NCBI GenBank assembly: GCA_965224745.1
Contig: CBDCZY010000002.1
Location: 62,001 to 126,000 of the forward strand
Length of the DNA: 64,000 bases
Direction: 5' to 3'
From: CBDCZY01 sp965224745
GTDB lineage: Bacteria; Pseudomonadota; Gammaproteobacteria; Methylococcales; Methylomonadaceae
Program-made: the position numbers and the translations under genes
The notes under the pieces: generated by a model
Told to the model about the DNA's origin: nothing
Seen by the model: only the letters and a program-made list of their open reading frames with translations
Database searches by the model: none
Shown: positions 1-7,982 of the stretch, in pieces
Layout: each line of letters begins with the position of its first letter
Numbering within the stretch: position 1 is the first letter of the stretch

Positions 1-1
1 C

Positions 2-301
2 AGTGGTATGGATTATTATCAACGTAGCAGTTGCCGACAATATCTTGCTGAGATCCAACTTCCTACCTTAATCATTCAAGCAAAAGATGACCCATTTATG
101 ACTTTGGAGGGTTTCCCCAAAGCTTCGGAGCTTTCACCTACTACAACGCTAGAATTAAGTGAACGTGGTGGGCACGTTGGTTTTGTCGAAGGGGATAGTC
201 CAGTAAAACATGGGTGCTGGTTGGACAAACGTATTCCAGAGTGGTTAGTCCAACAGTTTGAAGCTTGTAAATCATCTCTGCGAAAAGCAAAAAATGATTA
301 A
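2..301 (+). CDS. YheT-type alpha/beta hydrolase, C-terminal part (partial)
   Basis: The frame is open from the window edge, so only the last ~99 codons of a longer gene are present. The segment LPTLIIQAKDDPFM followed by SERGGHVGFVEG is the C-terminal half of an alpha/beta hydrolase: the strand carrying the acid residue (DDPF) and the loop carrying the catalytic histidine (GGHVGF). This form of both motifs is typical of the YheT/EMB8-like family (COG0429), whose substrate is not well defined. The nucleophile serine would lie upstream of the window. The gene ends convergently with a uvrD scrap, the two stop codons overlapping by a few bases. Family assignment is good; function is inferred only from the family. 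Confidence 0.8.
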   Translation, partial: SGMDYYQRSSCRQYLAEIQLPTLIIQAKDDPFMTLEGFPKASELSPTTTLELSERGGHVGFVEGDSPVKHGCWLDKRIPEWLVQQFEACKSSLRKAKND

Positions 302-474
302 ATCATTTCTAACTTGGCATAGTTAACCATCAACCATTTTGAGCCGATTTGTTCAAAATGGATTTCCAGTCGTTCCTGAGCGCCCGAGCCTTCCATCTGC
401 AGCACGACGCCTTCGCCAAATTTCGGGTGTTTAACCCGTTGTCCCAAGTTGGATAACGACGTGCGACCTGACCC
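298..474 (-). pseudogene. uvrD: uvrD 3'-terminal remnant (DNA helicase II C-terminus)
   Basis: On the minus strand, about 58 codons read LGQRVKHPKFGEGVV, then MEGSGAQERLEI and finally IGSKWLMVNYAKLEMI before a stop. This is the Tudor-like C-terminal tail of UvrD/PcrA helicases (E. coli UvrD has the corresponding RVRHAKFGEG, MEGSG and KWLVAAYARLE motifs). Just upstream the frame hits a stop and the sequence changes to a Y1-transposase scrap, so the ATPase body of the helicase is absent here. Either uvrD was cut by a rearrangement or this is a leftover duplicate. It is too short to be a functional helicase. Confidence 0.75.
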
Positions 475-477
475 TTA

Positions 478-541
478 CTTTTGTTGCAATCACTACATGG
501 CGATGATTACCCATCAGGCAGTAGGCATGGCACCGCCAGTT
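478..541 (-). pseudogene. Y1 (REP-type) transposase scrap
   Basis: About 20 minus-strand codons read WRCHAYCLMGNHRHVVIAT. This is the central region of REP-associated tyrosine (Y1) transposases, where the HxH metal-binding motif normally appears as NHxHLL; here it is NHRHVV. Nothing else of the gene is recognisable and no start or stop belongs to it. It directly abuts the uvrD remnant, so the two scraps mark a recombination junction. Confidence 0.5.
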
Positions 542-964
542 AGTTTTTGCACATCCCATTTTTAGTCTGTAATTTGACGGACTACAAATAAATGATAATC
601 CATTCGCAGAGAAAGGTGTCTACCATAGAATTTAAGGAATAAAAACAAACCTGTTAGGCTCGTGGATAAGTGGATATCAGGGATGATATCCACTTATCCA
701 CAGGCTTATCGAAAAAGGGGCTTTTGTTCCGAAATTTGCGGATGACAAAACACGATAATCGAGTTAACCTATGGTTTGACGGGGGTGTGGCTCATGGGGT
801 CAGCGGTCTGGTTTATTAGATCCGCTCGGCACTGAAGTGCCGCCCCTGTCATCTGCATCATCCAAAGCGTCTGCCGGGATGGTGCCAATCGGTTGATGTG
901 GCTCTGAGTGTAGACGAGACGCTGGATGATAATTTTCATCTTTTATAGCAGAGGCGTAAGCACT
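542..964. other. Non-coding stretch upstream of the IS110 transposase
   Basis: About 420 bp without a convincing gene. It contains a perfect 18-bp palindrome (662-701, listed separately) and, nearer to the transposase, a GC-richer stretch. IS110-group elements carry a long non-coding left end that encodes the bridge (seek) RNA; the part of this stretch between the palindrome and position 965 is the natural place for one. The element's left boundary could not be fixed by eye because IS110 elements lack usable terminal inverted repeats. Confidence 0.3.
662..701. repeat. Perfect 18-bp inverted repeat containing a DnaA-box-like sequence
   Basis: The left arm gtggataagtggatatca (662-679) and right arm tgatatccacttatccac (684-701) are exact reverse complements around a 4-nt loop, ggga. 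The right arm runs into ttatccaca (694-702), which equals the consensus DnaA box. The left arm carries a near-copy on the other strand (mismatch at the last base). It could be a REP-like element, given the Y1 transposase scraps nearby, an IS end, or a DnaA-binding site. Confidence 0.75.
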
Positions 965-2152
965 ATGCAAACATCACAAATTACCGTGGGCATTGACATT
1001 GGTTCTTATCAGCACCGGGTGGCCATTGCCGGCCCCGACGGGGCGATTTTGGAAGAGTTTGACCTGGCCCATCATAAGTTAGGTTTTCGCGATTTTTTCC
1101 AGCGTTTGGCGGTTCATGAAAAACGCACTGGATTACCGGTCGCCATCGCGATGGAAGGTTTCAATGGTCACGCGCGACCCTTAGATACGGAAATTCGGAT
1201 GCGGGGCTATCCGCTCTATAATGTCAACAACTTGAAGCTAGCTCGTTTCAAAGAAATTTTTCCAGGGCCCGCTAAGAGCGACCCGATTGATGCGCATAAA
1301 ATTCTGGAACTGTTCCAGTTGCGTACCCATTTACCCTTAGCCAAGGATGTGTTGCAAGAAGTCGCCGCAACACCTGCAGAAAACGACCAGCTCAAACGCT
1401 TAACACGTCGCCGCCGCCAGTTGGTCAATGATAAGATGCGCATCGCCAATCGTCTACAGGTGGACCTCAAGGCGGTCTCACCGGGTCTACTAGACATTAC
1501 CGGTAGTGTTGATAATCTTTGGTTTTTAAACTTTCTGACCTGCCGTGATGAGTTCTCCAAACTGGCTCGCATTCAGGGCAAAAGCCTGCTTCAAGTCAAA
1601 GGTGTTGGTCACCAATACGCGGATATCATCCAACAGTGGCAACAAACCGCTTACTTTGCACCCGAAGTCGCTTGGGTGGGTGAGATGATCATTGAGGATG
1701 CTCAGCGTATCTTGGCAATCATGGGATCTATTAAGCGATTAGAAACACAAATAATGGACCTTACTGAACACTCGGTGATTGCTGGCCGGATACAGTCTAT
1801 TCCTGGCTTTGGGGTCATTTCCTGCGCCGAGTTGGCGGGTGAGATCGGCACTCTGAAGCGATTTGCTTCCGAGGCTAGTTTAGCGCTGTATATCGGCATG
1901 GCCGCATTAGACAATCAATCTGGGCAATTCAAAGGCACGAAAACACCCAGGCAAGTCAATAAGCGCGCCAAGGCGGCTATGATGGTAGCGGTAGCTCGAC
2001 ATATCGAGCGGGTACCCAGTTCCAAAGCTTATTATGACAAAAAGCGTGCTGAAGGTAAAAAGCATAACCAAGCAGTCAGAGCTTTAGGGCGACATTTAAC
2101 GAGAGTCATCTGGTCTTTGATTAAGCATCAAAGGAACTATGAAATGCGTTGA
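965..2152 (+). CDS. IS110-family transposase (DEDD recombinase)
   Basis: 395 residues from the ATG at 965. The ATG at 926 would add 13 residues of poor quality, and GIDIGS near the N-terminus is the expected beginning of the RuvC-like fold. The N-terminal DEDD domain starts with Asp11 in GIDIGSYQHR, followed by AMEGF and KSDPIDAHKI. The C-terminal Transposase_20 domain shows IPGFGVISCAELAGEIG, then SGQFKGTKTPRQVNKRAK, where the conserved serine is seen in the family. Length fits IS110 members. Only about 40 bp separate the stop from the next gene remnant while the upstream non-coding region is long, which matches the IS110 group rather than the IS1111 group. Confidence 0.9.
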   Translation: MQTSQITVGIDIGSYQHRVAIAGPDGAILEEFDLAHHKLGFRDFFQRLAVHEKRTGLPVAIAMEGFNGHARPLDTEIRMRGYPLYNVNNLKLARFKEIFPGPAKSDPIDAHKILELFQLRTHLPLAKDVLQEVAATPAENDQLKRLTRRRRQLVNDKMRIANRLQVDLKAVSPGLLDITGSVDNLWFLNFLTCRDEFSKLARIQGKSLLQVKGVGHQYADIIQQWQQTAYFAPEVAWVGEMIIEDAQRILAIMGSIKRLETQIMDLTEHSVIAGRIQSIPGFGVISCAELAGEIGTLKRFASEASLALYIGMAALDNQSGQFKGTKTPRQVNKRAKAAMMVAVARHIERVPSSKAYYDKKRAEGKKHNQAVRALGRHLTRVIWSLIKHQRNYEMR

Positions 2153-2268
2153 TTTGTTATTAAAAAATACTTGCAAATTCTAGCGGGATGTTCAGTCATT
2201 GTATTTTGCACAGAATGAACGAATGGCTCTACTCACCGTGCTGTAATGGACACCATAATATTGGGCAA

Positions 2269-2276
2269 TTTCGAAC
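2269..2276. repeat. 8-bp target duplication, left copy
   Basis: tttcgaac, immediately left of the insertion sequence at 2277. It is identical to 3670-3677. Confidence 0.85.
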
Positions 2277-3669
2277 GGGTGCTGATTTTGGATAATGTTG
2301 AACTTAAAGTAAAAAAGAGGATCAATACTTTATCTTGCTGATATTATGAGGAAAAGGTCATGTCTGAAGTTGTCGCTCACGAAGGAAATCAATTAACTCT
2401 CCAAGTCACTGTAACGCTCACCGGTAGTTTAATGGAAATGGAAAAAGCGATCCTGGATGGATGCAATGAGATGGGAGGTCTGGCCACAGCACACGCCCTC
2501 CAGAAATTTGATACCGACGGCAGCCCAATCAAACTGGGTGAGGTCAAACTGACCGTGCGCGATAAAACCAATAAAATCTACCAAACACCGTATGGTGGTG
2601 TCCCCATTCGACGCTATGTGTATCAAACATCAAAAGGCGGAAAGATCTATTGCCCACTGGAAACGAATGCTCAAATAATCAGAGGAGCCACCCCAAAGTT
2701 TGCACAACAAATCGCACACAAATACGCCAACATGAATGCCCCGGCCGTCTGCCAGGATTTAAACGAAAACCATCACCGAACAATCGCCCATTCTTATTTA
2801 CAAGCTGTCAGTGATTGGGTTGGCAGTATTGCCCAAGCGAAAGAACAGATCTGGGAATATGCGACGCCAACGCTCAATGAAGCAATTAGCACGGTTGTTG
2901 TCAGCTTAGATGGAGCCTACATCCTGATGCGAGAAGATGGATACAGAGAAGCCATGGTGGGCAATATTTCACTGTATGATGTCACCGGAAAACGGCAACA
3001 CACTATCTACATCGGAGAAGCCCCTGAATATGGTAAAGGGACTTTTTTACAGCGCCTGGAAAAAGAAATTAGCACGGTAAAAAAACACTACCCAGATGCA
3101 CTCTACTTAGGCATCGCCGATGGTGCAAAAAGCAATTGGACCTTTCTGGAAACACACACCAGTCGCCAGCTGTTAGATTTTTTTCATGTGACTGAATACT
3201 TGGCAACCGTTGCTTACGCGGCTTACCCAGGAAAAACCGATAAACCCAAGCGAGACAGTTGGCTGAATGAGCGTTGTACACAACTCAAACATGACTCAAA
3301 AGCCGTCGAAGCACTGATTGCAGAAATGGAGCAATTAGCCAAGAAAAAGAGCCTGACAAAAACAATCAAAGACGATTTATTGGCGGCGTTGACTTATTTT
3401 ATCAACCATCGTCACATGATGGATTATGCGACACAGGTGAAACAACAATTACCCATTGGGTCGGGGGTGACTGAGGCTGCTTGCAAAACATTGGTGAAGC
3501 AACGTCTTTGTGGCTCAGGGATGCGTTGGAAAAACAAAGGAGCCAAAGTGATTTTATCGTTGCGAGCACTGGTTCAGTCAAAGGGGCGTTGGCAGCAATT
3601 TTGGGGGAATATTGAGCAATATGGCGCGCACGTGTGTTTTTAGTATAACATTATATTGAATCACCACCC
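2277..3669 (+). mobile_element. ISKra4-family insertion sequence, complete (1393 bp)
   Basis: Bounded by imperfect terminal inverted repeats: the left end starts gggtgctgattttggata and the right end, read inward, starts gggtggtgattcaatata; 18 of 23 positions agree and both continue into atgtt. It is flanked by an exact 8-bp direct repeat, tttcgaac. It contains one transposase gene and interrupts a Y1 transposase gene. Both ends are intact, so it may be mobile. Confidence 0.88.
2360..3643 (+). CDS. ISKra4-family transposase
   Basis: 427 residues with a DDE-type core: Asp184 in VVSLDGAYI, Asp254 in LGIADGAKSNW and Glu372 in PIGSGVTEAACKTLVKQR. The last motif, followed by LCGSGMRW, is the signature of ISKra4-family transposases. 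The N-terminal part is a shorter, family-typical region beginning MSEVVAHEGN. The start ATG is preceded by gaggaaaagg. The gene fills the insertion sequence between its inverted repeats and appears intact. Confidence 0.88.
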   Translation: MSEVVAHEGNQLTLQVTVTLTGSLMEMEKAILDGCNEMGGLATAHALQKFDTDGSPIKLGEVKLTVRDKTNKIYQTPYGGVPIRRYVYQTSKGGKIYCPLETNAQIIRGATPKFAQQIAHKYANMNAPAVCQDLNENHHRTIAHSYLQAVSDWVGSIAQAKEQIWEYATPTLNEAISTVVVSLDGAYILMREDGYREAMVGNISLYDVTGKRQHTIYIGEAPEYGKGTFLQRLEKEISTVKKHYPDALYLGIADGAKSNWTFLETHTSRQLLDFFHVTEYLATVAYAAYPGKTDKPKRDSWLNERCTQLKHDSKAVEALIAEMEQLAKKKSLTKTIKDDLLAALTYFINHRHMMDYATQVKQQLPIGSGVTEAACKTLVKQRLCGSGMRWKNKGAKVILSLRALVQSKGRWQQFWGNIEQYGAHVCF

Positions 3670-3677
3670 TTTCGAAC
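3670..3677. repeat. 8-bp target duplication, right copy
   Basis: tttcgaac, immediately right of the insertion sequence ending at 3669. Confidence 0.85.
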
Positions 3678-4507
3678 ATTGTATAATGCCCTGTTTCATA
3701 AATTGCATTCATTGCATCCTTTCTATCCGAAGCAGTTGAAATAATTTCATCAATAGGTTTCTTCGGTGATTTTTTTGATCGTTTGGTGATATGAACACTG
3801 TCACTTTGTTTGGTGCTGATATGTTTTTGAACATGATCAATGAAAGCTTCATTGCCCAAATAGGTTTGTTGCATAACTTTTCCGGAAAAGGGTTGACCAA
3901 TCCCTTGGCTAACATATTCCTGATATAGACGAATTGCCTCTTTTCTTTGATTATGAAATGCAGCGAGTAAATTATCTGCAGACAACCATTCCGGGCAAAC
4001 GCACTGCCCAATGCTTGCGTAATAGCTTGACCAGGTGTAGTTCTCTGGATTATTGATCAAACCTGCGCGGACTGGGTTGAGAACAATGTAACGTGATAGC
4101 TCAAGTAAATAATTGTCTTTTTGCACAATAATCGCTTTATAACGCCCCTGAAAAACATGACCTATTCGCTGAAAAGTTTTGTTAAAGTATTTTGTGTAAC
4201 GCCCATTCAGCCCTCTCATGACTTGAGATAGATTGGCTTTAGGTGTTTCTATCAAAAGATGAAAGTGATTATCCATCAGGCAATACGCATAACAAATGAC
4301 GTCATAACGAGCCTGGAGCTCTTCAAATAATCCCAAAAAATCGAGTTTATCCGCAGCCTCAATAAATATATTTTCTCCGCCATTTCCACGAGACATTACG
4401 TGATACAAAGCGTTGGGAAATTCGAGGCGAATGGGACGTGCCATAAAGAAATGATGTTCGTTTTATAATCTCGTGAATAATTTAATAATTTGCAGTATTA
4501 TTGCACT

Positions 4508-4524
4508 ATACAATGACTGACACC
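4508..4524. repeat. Flanking signature of the split Y1 transposase
   Basis: atacaatgactgacacc lies upstream of the transposase start. An inverted, slightly altered copy, gttcagtcattgtat, lies at 2190-2204 over the gene's stop codon. Y1 transposases of this kind are commonly bracketed by such short inverted motifs, which are probably recognition sequences. The 4445-4736 interval otherwise shows nothing clear. Confidence 0.5.
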
Positions 4525-4736
4525 TATATTGCACTTATCGTACATTCCAATAGAGCGGATTTAAGAAACAACTGCAAATAAGTTATACTCGTCTGGTTAC
4601 AGTTCTAAAATAAGAGTTTCACTGTTAAGATTTTAATGCACATAATCTGAAAAGAATACTGCTAGTTCTACAACCTTGACTAATAAAAACTCTTTTAGCA
4701 TCAGGGCATCATTTTGCATTTGCAAAGGAGGCAAAT

Positions 4737-7664
4737 ATGAATCTTCGAACAACTCACTTGGATTGGCATTCAAGATCGTGGCTAGCTGCTTTGGCCGTTT
4801 TTCTGTTTTTTACAATAGCATCTGCTCAAGCCGGATCAACAGCACAAACTTCCGGCTCTTCTTTCGTTCTTTTCGAGACAGGGCAAGTCAGGCCACTTGC
4901 TATGTCACCCGACGGAAAAACTCTTTTTGCCGTCAATACACCGGATAATCGCATTGAGGTTTTTGGGATTACCAAACAAGGGCTTGTTCATAGAGGTTCT
5001 GTAACAGTAGGACTCGAGCCGATTGCTATCGCAGTCCGAAGCAACCGTGAAGTATGGGTTGTCAACCATCTTTCTGATAGCGTCAGCGTTGTTAGGATCA
5101 ATCGAAAATTTTCGAAGCATCTCGAAACTGGAAAGCGCAAACCAATAGCCGGCCGGGTTGTTCGAACACTGCCAGTGGGTGATGAACCTCGCGATATCAT
5201 ATTTGGTGGTTCCGACCGCAACAAAGCTTTTATTACGACAGCGCATAGAGGTCAAAATGCACCTTTTGACCCACAGCTTACAACCCCAGGGATAGGACGT
5301 GCAGATGTTTGGGTATTCGACGCTAAAGAGCTTGGCAACTCATCGGATGGAGAACCACTGTCAATCATCACTCTGTTTGGAGATACGCCTCGGGCACTGG
5401 CAGTTTCGCCGGACGGAAATTACGTTTATGCGGCAGTTTTCCATTCGGGCAATCAAACCACGACGCTGTTTGAGGAAGTCGTTTCTGCCAATGGTGGATT
5501 ACCGATGCCACTTACTAATTTTGAATTGAATCCACAGCCGAAAACCAGTCTGATCGTCAAATTTAACGGAGATCGATGGGTCGATGATACCAATCGTGAT
5601 TGGACCGACCACGTAAGATTTTCGCTTCCAGATGAAGATGTGTTCGTGATTGACGCAAATGCGAATCCACCCGCCCAGCTTCCCGAGGCCGAAGGTGTTT
5701 ACAATAGTGTTGGAACCATTCTGTTCAACATGATTGTTAACCCTGTAACCGGACAAATTTATGTGTCGAATACTGATGCTCAAAACCTGACGCGGTTCGA
5801 AGGTCCGGGGAAATTTGGAGGCAGCACAGTCCGTGGTCATACCCACGAAAGTCGCATAACGATTCTTAGTAAGGATGGCGCCGTAGAACCAAGGCACCTC
5901 AATAAACATATCGATTTTTCGAGGTGTTGTGCACCTATTCCGAACGATGAAAACAGCCGAAGTCTTGCATTTCCAATGGATATGGCAATCACCAATGATG
6001 GCAAATCTCTTTATGTAACCGCATTCGGTTCAAGCAAAATAGGTGTCTTCAACACAGAAGAACTCGAGGCAGACACATTCGAACCGAATGTTGAAAACCA
6101 AATTCAATTATCAGGTGGGGGGCCCAGTGGATTAGTTCTCGATGAAAAACACCAACGTATCTATGCTTTGACGCGATTCGACAACTCGATCTCGATCATT
6201 GATACACAAAAGCAACAAGAGATCGCCCATGTTCCTATGTACAATCCAGAGCCGGAAAATATCGTAAAAGGACGACCATTGCTTTACGACGCAACATTTA
6301 CATCCAGCCATGGTGATTCCGCCTGTGCCAGCTGTCATATTTTCGGGGATTTCGATAGTGTAGCCTGGGACTTGGGCGATCCTGATTTTACCCAGATCAA
6401 TAACCCGGGACCCTTTACGCTTAGGCCTGAGGAGGCTGGAGCTCCAACGAGCGTCCATTTTCGACCCTTGAAAGGGCCAATGGCAACCCAAAGCTTGCGT
6501 GGTTTGGCCAATCACGGACCCATGCACTGGCGCGGTGATCGGACCGGGGGTAATGATGCACCAACAAGTCAACCGGACAGCGGAACTTTCGATGAAAGCG
6601 CAGCATTCAACAAGTTCAATGTTGCCTTTGAGGGCCTGAACGGAAGACATGCCCAACTTACAGAGGATGAAATGCAAGCATTGACAGACTTCTCTTTGCA
6701 GATTACCTATCCGCCGAACCCTATTCGCAATCTGGACAACTCGCTAACACCGGCTCAGTCTGCCGGCAAGGACTTTTATTTTGGCGAAAAATCGGACACA
6801 TTTTTTAACTGTAACGGCTGCCATGTCTTAAATCCAGAAGGTAATAGCGAATTTGAAGTCGCTAAACCGGGTTTCTTTGGATCAGATGGACAATACTCAT
6901 TTGAATTCGAGGCGCAAACGTTCAAGGTGCCACATTTGAGAAATATGTATCAGAAGGTTGGCATGTTTGGGCAGGAGGTTCTTCCCTTTAATCCACTGGA
7001 TATTCCATTTTTTCTCCCGGTCCCGTTTAATAATGATGAATTCATGGGTGATCAGATCCGAGGATTTGGTTTTCTGCATGACGGTAGTACCGATACACTC
7101 TTTCGATTCCACGGCTCTGTCGTATTCACACAACGACCGGAAACAGCCCCACTACCCAATCCAGACGGATTTTCGCTTGACGAAACGGGTCTAACCCAAC
7201 GAGCTCAAGTCGAGCAATTCATGTTTGCATTTGACAGTAATTTGGCGCCCATTGTGGGTCAACAAGTAACCTTGACTTGGTTCAATACAAAAGAAGTCAC
7301 ACCTCGTCTTGATTTATTGATTGAACGCTCAGAGGCGGGTGAATGTGACTTAGTAGCTAAAACACGAAAGGGACGTCGTGAGGCTAGTTTTCTGTATCGA
7401 AGAGACGGAAGTTTCGACCGTGATGTAAAAAGCAAGCCAGCTATTTTGGATGATGAGTTACGTCAATACGCTAATAGACGGTATGGCGAAGTAACTTATA
7501 CCTGCACACCACCCGGATCCGGAATTCGAATCGCGTTAGACCGCGACCAAGACGGCTTTTACAACGGCGACGAATGGTATGCGAATAGTGATCCTGCGGA
7601 TGCATCCAGTGTACCATCCGACGATGTTCGAGAAGATAGTGCGAGCTCCAAAGTATCTTTTTAA
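4737..7664 (+). CDS. Exported beta-propeller protein with two c-type heme sites
   Basis: 975 residues, starting after a strong aaaggagg site. Residues 1-~32 form a signal peptide (hydrophobic WLAALAVFLFFTIASAQA). The N-terminal ~450 residues show YVTN/NHL-like propeller repeats (MSPDGKTLFAVN, VSPDGNYVYAAV, ITNDGKSLYVTAFG). The C-terminal half carries two heme-c motifs, C530ASCH and C692NGCH, with the intervening MATQSLRGL-HGPMHWRGDR region typical of di-heme peroxidase-like proteins. The tail has a calcium-binding-type stretch, DRDQDGFYNGDEW. It is likely periplasmic or surface-exposed and redox active; the substrate is unknown. It is convergent with the SCO-cytochrome and multicopper-oxidase genes, which fits an extracytoplasmic electron-transfer module. 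Confidence 0.8.
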   Translation: MNLRTTHLDWHSRSWLAALAVFLFFTIASAQAGSTAQTSGSSFVLFETGQVRPLAMSPDGKTLFAVNTPDNRIEVFGITKQGLVHRGSVTVGLEPIAIAVRSNREVWVVNHLSDSVSVVRINRKFSKHLETGKRKPIAGRVVRTLPVGDEPRDIIFGGSDRNKAFITTAHRGQNAPFDPQLTTPGIGRADVWVFDAKELGNSSDGEPLSIITLFGDTPRALAVSPDGNYVYAAVFHSGNQTTTLFEEVVSANGGLPMPLTNFELNPQPKTSLIVKFNGDRWVDDTNRDWTDHVRFSLPDEDVFVIDANANPPAQLPEAEGVYNSVGTILFNMIVNPVTGQIYVSNTDAQNLTRFEGPGKFGGSTVRGHTHESRITILSKDGAVEPRHLNKHIDFSRCCAPIPNDENSRSLAFPMDMAITNDGKSLYVTAFGSSKIGVFNTEELEADTFEPNVENQIQLSGGGPSGLVLDEKHQRIYALTRFDNSISIIDTQKQQEIAHVPMYNPEPENIVKGRPLLYDATFTSSHGDSACASCHIFGDFDSVAWDLGDPDFTQINNPGPFTLRPEEAGAPTSVHFRPLKGPMATQSLRGLANHGPMHWRGDRTGGNDAPTSQPDSGTFDESAAFNKFNVAFEGLNGRHAQLTEDEMQALTDFSLQITYPPNPIRNLDNSLTPAQSAGKDFYFGEKSDTFFNCNGCHVLNPEGNSEFEVAKPGFFGSDGQYSFEFEAQTFKVPHLRNMYQKVGMFGQEVLPFNPLDIPFFLPVPFNNDEFMGDQIRGFGFLHDGSTDTLFRFHGSVVFTQRPETAPLPNPDGFSLDETGLTQRAQVEQFMFAFDSNLAPIVGQQVTLTWFNTKEVTPRLDLLIERSEAGECDLVAKTRKGRREASFLYRRDGSFDRDVKSKPAILDDELRQYANRRYGEVTYTCTPPGSGIRIALDRDQDGFYNGDEWYANSDPADASSVPSDDVREDSASSKVSF

Positions 7665-7668
7665 GTTG

Positions 7669-7703
7669 AACCGTAAACGCCAGTTCAAATGGCGTTTACG
7701 GTT
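7669..7703. terminator. Strong hairpin between convergent genes
   Basis: Arms aaccgtaaacgcca (7669-7682) and tggcgtttacggtt (7690-7703) pair perfectly over 14 bp around a 7-nt loop, 5 bp after the propeller gene. No clear T-run follows on the plus strand, so it may act as a transcript-end or stabilising hairpin rather than a classic intrinsic terminator. Confidence 0.6.
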
Positions 7704-7982
7704 CTGTAAGAAAATGCAACCGCAACTACCATTCTACTGTGATCTTACGACCTTACTTGATTTCAAAGCAGCTATTAATTCTACTTAGTTAGATTATATG
7801 ATTCGTCTTTTTCAAGAATATCATTCCCTCCGGTATTGCTGAAATTCAACCTGCATGGATTTACGCTATCCAGTGAATAACCTTTTGAACAATTCCTTCT
7901 GCACGAAATATTTGTCGCGCTCTGCTTGATTGCGCAGATAGTGTTGTACTATAGCGACATCCAACCCGGTAGATACTAATAA
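7704..7982 (-). other. Intergenic stretch with a possible transposase scrap
   Basis: No gene is convincing. On the minus strand, 7982-7866 reads STGLDVAIVQHYLRNQAERD and ends in a stop about 15 codons later. This resembles the C-terminal end of IS200/IS605-type Y1 transposases (a helix ending in YIxNQE-like sequence), but it is short and lacks the catalytic region, so it is at most a remnant. Confidence 0.3.

Larger units (their letters stand above)
2192..4444 (-). pseudogene. REP-associated Y1 transposase split by an insertion sequence
   Basis: The 5' part (4444 down to 3678) encodes MARPIRLEFPNALYHVMSRG, then YCLMDNHFHLL (HxH motif), YTKYFNKTFQ (region of the catalytic tyrosine) and YIVLNPVRAGL, all typical of Y1_Tnp transposases. 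The reading frame is cut after YETGHYTMFE by an ISKra4-type element. The 3' part resumes at 2276-2192 as FEIAQYYGVHYSTVSRAI and ends in a stop. Removing the element and one copy of the 8-bp duplication restores one frame of about 280 codons. The longer frame that reads on to 3578 is simply running into the inserted element. Confidence 0.9.

Noticed and set aside
478..2290. The Y1 scrap at 478-541 and the C-terminal piece at 2192-2276 as parts of one gene split by IS110
   Set aside because: On the minus strand the C-terminal piece lies upstream of the core scrap, which is the wrong order; the C-terminal piece joins in frame to 3678-4444 instead.
3578..3677. C-terminal 33 residues of the minus-strand Y1 ORF as part of the native protein
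   Set aside because: They are encoded by the right end of the inserted ISKra4-type element, not by the transposase gene.
4676..4948. Plus-strand 90-codon ORF overlapping the start of the propeller-heme gene
   Set aside because: Out of frame with a gene that has a strong ribosome-binding site and signal peptide; serine/arginine-rich shadow translation.
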